DNA from: Streptomyces sp. G-G2
Lineage (GTDB): Bacteria; Actinomycetota; Actinomycetes; Streptomycetales; Streptomycetaceae
Assembly: GCF_030063135.1 (NCBI RefSeq)
Contig: NZ_JASISO010000001.1
Location: 206,977 to 270,976 of the forward strand
Direction: 5' to 3'
Length of the DNA: 64,000 nt
Position numbers and translations under genes: made by a program. Below are positions 1-8,604 of the stretch, one piece after another; the first letter of the stretch is position 1; each line of letters opens with the position of its first letter. Below the pieces are notes generated by a model. That model was given only the letters and a program-made list of their open reading frames with translations, was not told the DNA's origin and searched no databases.

Positions 1-1687
1 CCCGCAGCTGCTGGAGCGCCGGATTGCGCCGCCGCAGCCGGTTGAGGGCGGTGATCAGCGGGGCGATGGTCCGGCCCTCGCGTTCGGCGGCGGCCCAGTC
101 GCGCGGGCGCAGCTCGTACTTCTCGGAATCCAGGTACTCCTCGCTGCCCTCCTTCACCGGGGTGTTCTCGCACAGCTCGTAGCCCGCGTAGATCCCCCAG
201 GTGGGCGAGAGGGTGGCGGCCAGCACCGCCCGGACCTCGAAGGCGGGACGGCCGCCGGTCTGCAAGTACTCGTGCAGGATGTCCGGCGTATTGACGAAGA
301 AATTGGGCCGCATGCAGGAAGCCGATTCACCCGACAGCTCGGTGACGTATTCCGTGAGTTCCCGCTTCGTATTGCGCCAGGTGAAGTACGTGTACGACTG
401 CTGGAACCCGATCGCGGCGAGCGCGCGCATCATGGCGGGCCGGGTGAACGCCTCCGCCAGGAAGATCACGTCGGGATCGCTCTTGTTGATGTCGGCGATC
501 ACCTTTTCCCAGAAGACCACCGGCTTGGTGTGCGGATTGTCGACGCGGAAGATGCGTACGCCGTGGTCCATCCAGTACCGCAGGATGCGCAGGGTCTCCT
601 CGACGATTCCGCTCATGTCGGTGTCGAAGTGGACGGGATAGATGTCCTGGTATTTCTTCGGCGGGTTCTCGGCGTAGGCGACGGTCCCGTCCGCGCGGTG
701 GCGGAACCACTCCGGGTGCTTCTCCACCCACGGGTGGTCCGGGGAGCACTGGAGCGCGAAGTCGAGGGCGATCTCCAGGCGCAGCTCCCGGGCCCGGGCG
801 ACGAAGCGGTCGAAGTCCTCGATCGTGCCCAGCCCGGGGTGGACGGCGTCGTGCCCGCCCTCGGTGGAGCCGATGGCCCAGGGCACGCCCGGATCCCAAT
901 CCCCCGCGGACAGCGTGTTGTTGGGGCCCTTGCGGTAGGTGCTCCCGATCGGGTGGATCGGGGGCAGGTACACCACGTCGAAGCCCATCGCGGCGACGGC
1001 CGGGAGCCGCTCGGCGGCGGTCTCGAAGGTGCCGCTGACCGGGGCCTCGCCGGGCACCAGCACCGCGCCCTCGGAGCGCGGGAACAGCTCGTACCAGGAG
1101 CCGAACAGGGCCCGCTTGCGCTGGACGAGCACGGCGAGCGGCTTCGAGGCGCTCACCAGCTCCCGGTAGGGCCTGCGGGCGAGCGCGGCGTCGGCCTCGG
1201 GGGTCAGGGCCGCTGCCAGCCGCAGTGCGGCCGGGCGCTCCTCGTCCCGCATGATGTCGGCGGCGGCCAGCACGGCCTCGCGGCCGCCCCGTTTGGGGAT
1301 CTTCGCCGCGGCCCGCTCGTACAGCTCGGCGCCCTCCAGCAGCATCAGCCCGGCATCGATCCCGGCCGGAACCTTGATCGCCGCGTGCGCGCGCCAGGTC
1401 GCGACTGGATCGCTCCAGGCCTCGACGGTGTACGTCCACCTCCCCTCGGTGTCGGCGGACACCCTGGCCCCCCACCGGTCGGTGCCGGGCGCCAGCTCGT
1501 ACAGCGGCACGGGCGCACGCGCCCGCCCGCTCGGATCTCGCAGCACCACATGAGCGGCGAGCGCGTCGTGCCCCTCGCGGAACACGGTGGCGGAGACTTC
1601 GAAGACCTCGTCCACGACCGCCTTGGCGGGTCTGGCGCCGCAGTCGACGGCAGGGCGGACGTCCAGCACGGGAATGCGACCGATCAT
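1..1687 (-). CDS. glgE: Alpha-1,4-glucan:maltose-1-phosphate maltosyltransferase GlgE (C-terminus cut by window edge)
   Basis: GlgE transfers maltose from maltose-1-phosphate onto growing alpha-1,4-glucan (family GH13_3), in the cytoplasm. About 562 residues are present; the family is usually 660-700, so the C-terminal end lies beyond position 1. The reading frame runs from ATG at 1687 (MIGRIPVLDV) with an AGGTGAT ribosome site just upstream. It contains an N-terminal beta-sandwich, then the TIM barrel with VVYLPPIHPIG, the nucleophile motif FRVDNPH (Asp383) and the acid/base motif FLAEAFTRP (Glu412). By memory these match Asp394 and Glu423 of the S. coelicolor enzyme with a constant 11-residue offset. 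It is divergent from glgP, the arrangement I recall from S. coelicolor. Very secure. Confidence 0.96.
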   Translation of the reverse strand, partial: MIGRIPVLDVRPAVDCGARPAKAVVDEVFEVSATVFREGHDALAAHVVLRDPSGRARAPVPLYELAPGTDRWGARVSADTEGRWTYTVEAWSDPVATWRAHAAIKVPAGIDAGLMLLEGAELYERAAAKIPKRGGREAVLAAADIMRDEERPAALRLAAALTPEADAALARRPYRELVSASKPLAVLVQRKRALFGSWYELFPRSEGAVLVPGEAPVSGTFETAAERLPAVAAMGFDVVYLPPIHPIGSTYRKGPNNTLSAGDWDPGVPWAIGSTEGGHDAVHPGLGTIEDFDRFVARARELRLEIALDFALQCSPDHPWVEKHPEWFRHRADGTVAYAENPPKKYQDIYPVHFDTDMSGIVEETLRILRYWMDHGVRIFRVDNPHTKPVVFWEKVIADINKSDPDVIFLAEAFTRPAMMRALAAIGFQQSYTYFTWRNTKRELTEYVTELSGESASCMRPNFFVNTPDILHEYLQTGGRPAFEVRAVLAATLSPTWGIYAGYELCENTPVKEGSEEYLDSEKYELRPRDWAAAEREGRTIAPLITALNRLRRRNPALQQLR

Positions 1688-2138
1688 GATGGGATCACCT
1701 GGGGGCAGTTCGCAGGGCTCGGTGACAACGGTCCAGCCGATGGCGTTCCGGCTGGTTGTGCACGCTCTGTTCGCTCTGTTTCTAGCCGCTCAGTGGACGG
1801 CTGGGCTGCGGGCATGGCCGCTCCTGTCCGCGTTCACTCGGGTGGCGGGAGGTCGGGCGGGGGCTGTGCCGTACGCGGTGCGCGCTGTTACCCGGGGAGC
1901 CCTGCCCACTCTTCGGCCGCCCAATCCGCACGCTCGGTCAACTACTCGTACGTAGGGGCGAGGAAGCGCCACCGTGTCCGCCCGTGGACCCTGATGCCCC
2001 GTCACGCCGCGCCCCGCACGGGAAATATGCCGCTCGGCGGACACCGGGCGGGGGTCGCGCTAGCCTTCCCGGGGTGATGCGCGGGTGCACAGCGTGGTGC
2101 GGCCGCTCCGATGCGTAAGCCCCTGCGAAGGTGGACAC
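1688..2138. promoter_or_regulatory. Divergent glgE/glgP intergenic region
   Basis: This 451-bp gap separates the divergent starts of glgE and glgP and must hold both promoters. It is GC-rich overall with two more AT-rich patches, around 1735-1795 and 1925-1960, that are the likeliest promoter sites. I see no convincing coding frame and no clear operator palindrome. Short frames through it (for example 1587-1955 and 1790-2044) lack homology-like composition. Confidence 0.5.
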
Positions 2139-4787
2139 GTGAAGGCTATCCGTCGATTCACCGTGCGCCCTGTCCTGCCGGAACCCCTGCTGCCGCTGGC
2201 CGATCTCGCGCGCAACCTGCGCTGGTCGTGGCACGGGGAGACCCGCGAACTCTTCCAATCCGTCGACCCCGAGGGCTGGCTGGCCGCCGGAGGTGATCCC
2301 GTCCGGCTGCTCGGGGACGTGCCCGCGGCCCGGCTGGAGGAACTGGCCCGGGACCGCAGGTTCCTGCGACGCCTCCACGCGGTCTCCGCCGACCTCGACG
2401 ACTACGTGAACGGCGACCGCTGGTACCAGGCCCAGGAGAGCGGAGCCGAGCTGCCCGCGGGCATCGCCTACTTCTCGCCGGAGTTCGGGATCACCGCCGC
2501 CCTGCCGCAGTACTCCGGTGGCCTCGGGATCCTGGCCGGTGACCACCTCAAGGCCGCCAGCGACCTCGGCGTCCCGCTCATCGGCGTCGGCCTGCTCTAC
2601 CGGCACGGCTACTTCCGCCAGTCCCTCTCCCGGGACGGCTGGCAGCAGGAGCACTACCCGGTCCTCGACCCCAACGAGCTGCCCGTCTCCCTGCTGCGCG
2701 GCCCCGACGACACCCCCGCCCGGGTCACCCTGTCGCTGCCCGGCGGCCGCTCCCTGCACGCGCACATCTGGCGGGCCCGGGTCGGCCGGGTGCCGCTGCT
2801 GCTCCTCGACTCCGACGTCGAGGACAACGACGCCGTCGCCCGCGAGGTGACCGACCGGCTCTACGGCGGCGGCAGCGACCACCGGCTGCTCCAGGAGATG
2901 CTGCTGGGCATCGGCGGGGTGCGGGCGGTCCGGACGTACTGCGCGCTCACCGGCCACCCGGCCCCCGAGGTCTTCCACACCAACGAGGGGCACGCCGGTT
3001 TCCTGGGCCTCGAACGCATAAGGGAACTGGCGGGCGAGGGCCTGGCCTTCGACGCGGCCGTCGAGGCGGTCCGGGCGGGCACCGTGTTCACCACCCACAC
3101 CCCCGTCCCCGCGGGCATCGACCGCTTCGAGCGCGGCCTGGTCGCCCGGCACTTCGCCGACGGCGGGGAGCTGGCCGGGGTACCCGTGGACCGGATCCTG
3201 GAACTGGGCGCGGAGAACTACCCGGGCGGCGACCCCGGGGTCTTCAACATGGCCGTCATGGGCCTGCGCCTGGCCCAGCGCGCCAACGGGGTCTCCACCC
3301 TGCACGGCGCCGTCAGCCGCGGCATGTTCGCCGGACTCTGGCCGGGATTCGACCCCGCCGACGTCCCCATCACCTCCGTCACCAACGGCGTGCACGCCCC
3401 CACGTGGGTGGCCCCCGAGGTGGTCCGGCTCGGCGCCCGCCAGATCGGCGCGGGCCGCACCGAGGACGCCCTGTCGGTCGGCGGATCCGAGCGCTGGGAC
3501 GCCGTGGCCGACATCGGCGACCAGGACATCTGGGACCTGCGCCGGGTGCTGCGCGAGCAGCTCGTGCAGGAGGTCCGCGACCGGCTGCGCGCCTCCTGGC
3601 GCCAGCGCGGGGCCGGGGACGCCGAACTCGGCTGGGTGGACTCCGTACTCGATCCCGACGTGCTGACCATCGGGTTCGCCCGCCGCGTCCCCTCCTACAA
3701 GCGCCTCACGCTGATGCTGCGCGACCCGGACCGGCTGCGCCGTCTGCTGCTGGATCCGGACCGGCCCGTACAGATCGTCGTCGCGGGCAAGGCGCACCCG
3801 GCCGACGACGGCGGCAAGCGGCTCGTCCAGGAACTGGTGCGGTTCGCCGACGACCCCCGGGTGCGCCACCGGATCGTGTTCCTGCCCGACTACGGCATGG
3901 CCATGGCGCAGAAGCTCTACCCCGGCTGCGACGTGTGGCTGAACAACCCGCTGCGCCCGCTGGAGGCGTGCGGGACCAGCGGGATGAAGGCCGCGCTCAA
4001 CGGCTGCCTCAACCTCTCCGTCCTGGACGGCTGGTGGGACGAATGGTTCGAGCCGGACTTCGGCTGGGCCATCCCGACCGCCGACGGCTACGGCACCGAC
4101 GAGGACCGGCGCGACGACGTGGAGGCCAACGCCCTCTACGACCTGATCGAGCACCGGGTCGCCCCCCGGTTCTACGACCGGGCCGGGCGGGGCGCGCTGC
4201 CCGTGCGGTGGATCGAGATGGTCCGGCGCACCCTCGTCTCGCTGGGGCCGAAGGTGCTCGCGGGGCGCATGGTGCGGGAGTACGTGGAGCGGCTGTACGC
4301 CCCGGCCGCCCGCTCCCACCGCGCCCTCACCCCCGATGCGGCACGGGAACTCGCCGCCTGGAAGGGGCGGGTCCGGGCGGCCTGGCCGCGGGTCGCCGCC
4401 CTGCACGTGGAGGCCCTGGCCGCCGGGCCCGCGGGCCCGGTGGGCGGGACCGCCGAGCTCGGGGCCACCCTCACCCTGCGGGTCCAGGTCGCGCTGGACG
4501 CCCTCGGGCCCGACGAGGTCGAGGTGCAGGCCGTCGCCGGGCGGGTGGACGCGCAGGACGTCATCGGCGAGGCGCGGACCTTCCCGCTGAAACCCGCCGC
4601 CGGACCGGACCTGGAGGGCCGCTGGCAGTACGAGGGCCCGCTCGCGCTGGACCGTACGGGGCCCTTCGGCTACACGGTACGGATCCTGCCCGCCCACCCG
4701 CTGCTGGCCACCCCCGCCGAACTCGGCCTGGTGGCCGCTCCGGTGGACCCCGCGACCGGCGTCGGATCCGGGGTGGTCATGCGCTGA
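2139..4787 (+). CDS. glgP: Alpha-glucan (glycogen) phosphorylase
   Basis: This enzyme phosphorolyses alpha-1,4-glucan to glucose-1-phosphate, using pyridoxal phosphate as cofactor (GT35). The product is 882 aa, close to the actinobacterial long form, which carries an N-terminal DUF3417-type domain (about residues 1-110). Features include AYFSPEFGI and YSGGLGILAGDHLKAASD near residue 120, FHTNEGHAGF, and the cofactor motif EACGTSGMKAALNG, where Lys617 should bind PLP. I chose GTG at 2139 because GCGAAGG lies 5-10 nt upstream and MKAIRRFTVRPVLPEPL is a typical family N-terminus; upstream in-frame codons to 2085 look non-coding. It is divergent from glgE, so synthesis and phosphorolytic breakdown of glucan are adjacent. 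Confidence 0.95.
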   Translation: MKAIRRFTVRPVLPEPLLPLADLARNLRWSWHGETRELFQSVDPEGWLAAGGDPVRLLGDVPAARLEELARDRRFLRRLHAVSADLDDYVNGDRWYQAQESGAELPAGIAYFSPEFGITAALPQYSGGLGILAGDHLKAASDLGVPLIGVGLLYRHGYFRQSLSRDGWQQEHYPVLDPNELPVSLLRGPDDTPARVTLSLPGGRSLHAHIWRARVGRVPLLLLDSDVEDNDAVAREVTDRLYGGGSDHRLLQEMLLGIGGVRAVRTYCALTGHPAPEVFHTNEGHAGFLGLERIRELAGEGLAFDAAVEAVRAGTVFTTHTPVPAGIDRFERGLVARHFADGGELAGVPVDRILELGAENYPGGDPGVFNMAVMGLRLAQRANGVSTLHGAVSRGMFAGLWPGFDPADVPITSVTNGVHAPTWVAPEVVRLGARQIGAGRTEDALSVGGSERWDAVADIGDQDIWDLRRVLREQLVQEVRDRLRASWRQRGAGDAELGWVDSVLDPDVLTIGFARRVPSYKRLTLMLRDPDRLRRLLLDPDRPVQIVVAGKAHPADDGGKRLVQELVRFADDPRVRHRIVFLPDYGMAMAQKLYPGCDVWLNNPLRPLEACGTSGMKAALNGCLNLSVLDGWWDEWFEPDFGWAIPTADGYGTDEDRRDDVEANALYDLIEHRVAPRFYDRAGRGALPVRWIEMVRRTLVSLGPKVLAGRMVREYVERLYAPAARSHRALTPDAARELAAWKGRVRAAWPRVAALHVEALAAGPAGPVGGTAELGATLTLRVQVALDALGPDEVEVQAVAGRVDAQDVIGEARTFPLKPAAGPDLEGRWQYEGPLALDRTGPFGYTVRILPAHPLLATPAELGLVAAPVDPATGVGSGVVMR

Positions 4788-4834
4788 GGCGTGCGGCGGC
4801 CGTCAGGGACCGGCGGTCGGTGACCGGGCTTCAG

Positions 4835-4890
4835 GGGCCGGCCGTCAGGGGCCGGCCGTCAGTGACCGGCCGTCAGTGACCGGCCGTCAG
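4835..4890. repeat. Four tandem 14-bp units between glgP and the Lrp gene
   Basis: Four exact-length 14-bp units run head to tail: two of GGGCCGGCCGTCAG (4835-4848, 4849-4862) and two of TGACCGGCCGTCAG (4863-4876, 4877-4890). Each has a CCGGCC/CGGCCG palindromic core. A diverged copy precedes them at about 4819-4834. The last unit contains the stop codon of the convergent Lrp-family gene. The array may act as a bidirectional transcription stop, but that is inference. Confidence 0.9.
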
Positions 4891-5915
4891 GGGGCGGGCG
4901 GCGGATCCACCAGCCGCCCGTCCTCCACCAGCATCCCGGCCCGCTTGATGTTGCGCAGGGTGGGGATCACCTCGACCTGCTGCACCCCGGCCACCGCGCC
5001 GACGCGCTCGGTCAGGTACGTGTAGAGCGCGTCGGTGTCCCGGCACACCACCACCGCGAACAGGTTCGCCGCCCCGGTGACCGCGGCCGCGAACGGCACC
5101 TCCGGGTGGCCGCCGATCGCGGCCCCGGCCTCCGCGAGCCGGGCGGGCGGGACCGTGATCAGCAAGGTCGCCTCGGTCTGGTACCCGAACATGGCGGGTA
5201 CGGTCTCCACGTCGAAGTAGACCGCGCCGAGGTCCCGCATCCGGTCGAGCCGGCGGCGGGCCGTGGACTCGGACAGCCCGCAGGCGCGGGCCAGCTCGGG
5301 GTAGCCGGCCCGGCCGTCCTGGCCCAGGACCGCCAGCATCGCCAGCTCCGCCTCGTCCAGGGCGTACCGCTCCGACGGCGGGCGCGCGGGCGCGCCCGGG
5401 GCGGCGGGCCGGGTCATCGCCTCGATCTGGCCGGGACGCAGCACCGCCAGCCCGGACCAGGCCTCGGGCCCGCCCATGAACGTACGCAGGATGGTCTGCG
5501 CGGTGATCCCGGTGACCCGCCGGGTGCTCGGCAGCTTGTCCAGCAGCAGCCCGTCGCGCTCCCGCCGGGTCCGGGCCTTGGTCATGCAGTGGATCTCGGT
5601 CCCGCCCGAGGCGAGCTTCACCCAGGCGATGTCCGGGCGCCGGGCCAGCGCCCCGGCCACCGCGAGCGCCGCGTCCGGGGCGCACTGCACCCGCAGCCAG
5701 GACTCGAACAGGCCGACCCGGCTGCCCAGCGGCAGCCCGACCACGCGCATCAGCCCGGTGGTGCGCAGCTTGCGGTAGCGCCGCACCACCGTCTGGTCGG
5801 AGACCTCCAGCACCTCGGCGAGATGACTGAAAGAGGCCCGTCCGTCGATCATCAGGGCCTGGATCAGCGCTTGGTCGAGCGGGTCGAGTTCCACCGGTTC
5901 CATGATTTCCATCAT
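4887..5915 (-). CDS. Two-headed Lrp/AsnC family transcriptional regulator
   Basis: This 342-aa protein contains two successive Lrp/AsnC modules, whereas classic Lrp proteins have one of about 150-165 aa. The first module (residues about 5-150) has the helix-turn-helix segment DQALIQALMIDGRASFSHLA. The second (about 180-335) has DEAELAMLAVLGQDGRAGYP followed by a complete RAM-like domain ending near VIPTLRNIKRAG. It is likely a DNA-binding regulator responding to an amino acid or similar effector. It is divergent from an MFS exporter 159 bp away, its probable target. The start may be ATG 5915, 5912 or 5903; none has a strong ribosome site. The stop lies inside the 14-bp tandem array. Confidence 0.9.
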   Translation of the reverse strand: MMEIMEPVELDPLDQALIQALMIDGRASFSHLAEVLEVSDQTVVRRYRKLRTTGLMRVVGLPLGSRVGLFESWLRVQCAPDAALAVAGALARRPDIAWVKLASGGTEIHCMTKARTRRERDGLLLDKLPSTRRVTGITAQTILRTFMGGPEAWSGLAVLRPGQIEAMTRPAAPGAPARPPSERYALDEAELAMLAVLGQDGRAGYPELARACGLSESTARRRLDRMRDLGAVYFDVETVPAMFGYQTEATLLITVPPARLAEAGAAIGGHPEVPFAAAVTGAANLFAVVVCRDTDALYTYLTERVGAVAGVQQVEVIPTLRNIKRAGMLVEDGRLVDPPPAP

Positions 5916-6074
5916 CCCAGAGCCACCGATGGGGGAAATCCGGCACCGGAGCACCGCTGGGTGGGGGATCGGGGGGCCGGGATGCGACCTTGAGGACACC
6001 GGGAGCCAGAGCCCCGGCCGCCGGACTTCCGCCCCTCGCGGCCCCGGATCCAGATCTGCCCAAGGAGTACCCCC
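5916..6074. promoter_or_regulatory. Divergent lrp-like/MFS intergenic region
   Basis: This 159-bp space between divergent starts should contain the promoters of the Lrp-type regulator and the MFS transporter, and a likely binding site for the regulator. The ribosome site for the MFS gene is AAGGAG near 6060. I could not pick out an unambiguous Lrp-type palindrome by eye. Confidence 0.45.
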
Positions 6075-7622
6075 ATGCGGAAGTGGCTGCCGCTGACCGC
6101 GGTCTGCCTCGGCGCGTTCATGCTGCTGGTCGACGTCACGATCGTGACCGTCGCCCTGCCCGACATGGCCACCGGCATGTCCACCGGCTTCTCGGGGCTC
6201 CAGTGGGTGATGGACATCTACGCCCTCGCTCTCGCCGCGCTGCTGCTCGGCGCGGGCTCGCTCGCCGACCGGATCGGCCGCCGCCGCGTCTACCTCGGCG
6301 GCCTCGTGGTCTTCGCCGCCGCCTCGCTCGCCTGCGGGCTGGCGGACGGCCCGGGCGCGCTGATCGCCTTCCGCGCCGTGCAGGGCATCGGCGGCGCCGC
6401 GATGTTCGCCACCACCATGGCCCTGCTCAGCGCCACCTACCAGGGGCGCGACCGCGGGATCGCCTTCGGCGTGTGGGGCGCGGTCAACGGAGCCGCCGCC
6501 GCGGCCGGACCGATCATCGGCGGACTGCTCACCGAGCACTTCGGCTGGCGCTGGATCTTCTACATCAACCTGCCGGTCTGCGCCCTCGCCGTCCTCGTCA
6601 CCCTCAAGGCCGTCGCCGAGTCCCGCAATCCGCACGCCAAGGGCCTGGACCTGCCCGGCATGGCCACCTTCACCCTCGGCGCCGGGGCCGTCACCTACGC
6701 CCTGATCCGGGTCGGCGAGAACGGCTGGATCTCCGCCACCACCCTCGGCCTGTTCGCGCTCGCCGTCCTCGCCTTCGCCGCCTTCGTCGTGGTGGAGCTG
6801 CGCACCGAGCACCCGATGCTGGACCTCACGCTCTTCCGCGGCCCCGTCTTCGTGGCCGTGATGGCCGCCGGGCTGCTGCTCTCCGGCGCGGCCTTCTCGT
6901 ACCTGATGTACACCTCGCTGTGGCTCCAGTCCGCCGAGGGCATGAGGCCGGTGGGCGCCGGGCTGGTGCTGGTGCCCATGAGCCTGGCCGCCTTCGCGGT
7001 CTCCGCCGTGGCCGGACGGCTGCTGCACGGGCTCTCCCCCCGGCTGACCATCGGCGGCGGGCTGCTGCTGATCGGCGTCGGCGCGCTGCTCCAGGCCCTG
7101 ACGCTGGACGCCGGTGACGGCTGGTCCGCGCTGGTCCCGGGGCTGGCGGTGACCGGTGTCGGCGTGGGCATGGCGACCCCGGCGCTGGCCGCCACCGCGA
7201 TGGGCGCGGTGGCCCCGGCCCGCGCGGGCATGGCGGGCGGCGCGCTGAACACCGCGCGCCAGCTGGGTACGGCCCTGGGCATCGCGGTGCTCGGCGCGGT
7301 CTTCCACTCCGGCCTGGTCTCCGGACTCAGCGGTACGGCGGACGCGCGCGGCACGGCGGACGCACTGGCCTCCGGCGGGGCCGGGCGGCTGCTGGGCGCG
7401 GCTCCGGCGGGCGGGGCGCGCGAGGCGGTGGCGCACCTGGTGGACACCGCCTTCGCGAGCGGACTGCGGGAGACCTTCCTGGTGTCGGGCGCGATGGGAC
7501 TGCTCGGCGCGGTCCTGGTGTTCGTCCTGGTACGGAGCACTCCGGCGCGGACCCCCGCGGCGGGGGCGGGCGCCGCGGTGATCGCCCAGGCGAGCGGGGA
7601 GCGTACGCCCGTACGACCCTGA
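6075..7622 (+). CDS. MFS drug/metabolite exporter, DHA2 (14-TMS) family
   Basis: This 515-aa membrane protein has the length and hydrophobic pattern of 14-helix DHA2 exporters (EmrB/QacA type), which use proton motive force to expel drugs or small metabolites. Recognisable motifs are LVDVTIVTVALPDMATG in helix 1, LADRIGRRRVYLGG (motif A) after helix 2, and GPIIGGLLTEHFGWRWIFYI (motif C plus the DHA2-specific segment). The ATG at 6075 follows AAGGAG by about 8 nt. It is divergent from the two-headed Lrp regulator, which probably controls it. The substrate cannot be read from sequence. Confidence 0.92.
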   Translation: MRKWLPLTAVCLGAFMLLVDVTIVTVALPDMATGMSTGFSGLQWVMDIYALALAALLLGAGSLADRIGRRRVYLGGLVVFAAASLACGLADGPGALIAFRAVQGIGGAAMFATTMALLSATYQGRDRGIAFGVWGAVNGAAAAAGPIIGGLLTEHFGWRWIFYINLPVCALAVLVTLKAVAESRNPHAKGLDLPGMATFTLGAGAVTYALIRVGENGWISATTLGLFALAVLAFAAFVVVELRTEHPMLDLTLFRGPVFVAVMAAGLLLSGAAFSYLMYTSLWLQSAEGMRPVGAGLVLVPMSLAAFAVSAVAGRLLHGLSPRLTIGGGLLLIGVGALLQALTLDAGDGWSALVPGLAVTGVGVGMATPALAATAMGAVAPARAGMAGGALNTARQLGTALGIAVLGAVFHSGLVSGLSGTADARGTADALASGGAGRLLGAAPAGGAREAVAHLVDTAFASGLRETFLVSGAMGLLGAVLVFVLVRSTPARTPAAGAGAAVIAQASGERTPVRP

Positions 7623-7791
7623 CGTCCGTCCGTACGACCCTGGGTGCGTCCGGGTCAACCGTCCGGCCCTGTCGGGTGAACCTTCGAACGTACTGAGCAT
7701 GGCGACCCCTTCCGGTCGTCCCGTCCGCTCCTACGCTGCCCGCGGATGCCACCGGACCCGGTATCCGCGGACCCCGAGAAACGGACTCCTC

Positions 7792-8604
7792 ATGCGTCTT
7801 CGCACCACCACCGCCGCTGCGTTCGTCGGCGCGCTGGCCCTCGTCCTGCCGATGGCGGGGCAGTCACTCGCCCAAGACAACGACGGGCGTCACCACACGC
7901 TCGGTGAGTTGCGCTACAAGATCGACGGTGACGGCGACTGGGAGGAGATCCATCCGCCGGAGAACGACACCTGCTACCGGCTGACCGGGACCGACGGGGA
8001 CCAGGCCGCCTACCGCGTCGAGAACGACACGCACTCGCTGGCTGAGCTGTACGAGGACGAGAGCTGCGGCGGCCGGGTGCAGCGGACCCTGAACCCGTGG
8101 GATTCGGCGGGCGGCCTGGAGGTGCGCTCGGTCTACTTCAAGCCGTCCCGCCACCACGGTGACGACGACCGCCACCACGGGCGCCGCGACCGTGACGGTG
8201 ACGGACGCCGCGACCGTGACGGTGGGGGGCGCCGCGAGCAGGGCGGCCGCGACGAGCAGAGCCGTCGGGACGAGGTCCCCTCGGAGTCGGGCGCGCCCGA
8301 ACAGGCCGCTCCGGAGCAGAGCCGCCCCGACCAGGCCCCGGAGCAGGGACCGGCCCCCGACGAGGGCCAGGCCCCCGACGAGGGTCAGGCCCCGGACCAG
8401 AACCAGGCCCCCGAGCAGAACCAGGCCCCGGACCAGAACCAGGCCCCGGACCAGAACCAGGCCCCGGACCAGCAGCGCGACGAGCAGCAGGGCCGCCCCG
8501 AGCAGGGCATGGAGCCCGGCGCGGACGAGGGCGGCCGTCCCGACCGGGATCAGGGCGCCGAGGCACCCGACTTCCTCGACTCCGTGCTCCGCTCCGTCGG
8601 CTGA
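7792..8604 (+). CDS. Secreted protein with APD(Q/E)xQ hexapeptide repeats; function unknown
   Basis: This 270-aa protein begins with a clear Sec signal peptide (MRLRTTTAAAFVGALALVLP, cleavage near AQS-LAQ). Residues about 28-125 form a compact, acidic segment with two cysteines (NDTCYRL and DESCGG) that could form one disulfide. Next comes a His/Asp/Arg-rich stretch (RHHGDDDRHHGRRDRDGDG), then a Pro/Gln/Glu/Asp repeat region with six full hexapeptide units of the type APDQNQ. I chose ATG 7792 because the signal peptide begins there; the frame is open from 7699. The last 55 bp overlap the 3' end of the convergent flavoprotein gene. I do not recognise a family; the tail looks like a disordered wall-spanning or matrix segment. 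Confidence 0.8.
   Translation: MRLRTTTAAAFVGALALVLPMAGQSLAQDNDGRHHTLGELRYKIDGDGDWEEIHPPENDTCYRLTGTDGDQAAYRVENDTHSLAELYEDESCGGRVQRTLNPWDSAGGLEVRSVYFKPSRHHGDDDRHHGRRDRDGDGRRDRDGGGRREQGGRDEQSRRDEVPSESGAPEQAAPEQSRPDQAPEQGPAPDEGQAPDEGQAPDQNQAPEQNQAPDQNQAPDQNQAPDQQRDEQQGRPEQGMEPGADEGGRPDRDQGAEAPDFLDSVLRSVG
8353..8472 (+). repeat. 18-bp coding tandem repeat (APDxxQ)n
   Basis: Six full in-frame 18-bp units (8353-8370, 8371-8388, 8389-8406, 8407-8424, 8425-8442, 8443-8460) are followed by a 12-bp partial unit. They encode APDEGQ twice, then APDQNQ or APEQNQ, ending APDQ. Several units are identical at DNA level, so copy number probably varies among strains. Confidence 0.92.

Noticed and set aside
1938..4697. 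919-aa minus-strand open frame
   Set aside because: It is the antisense shadow of glgP, which has full family motifs.
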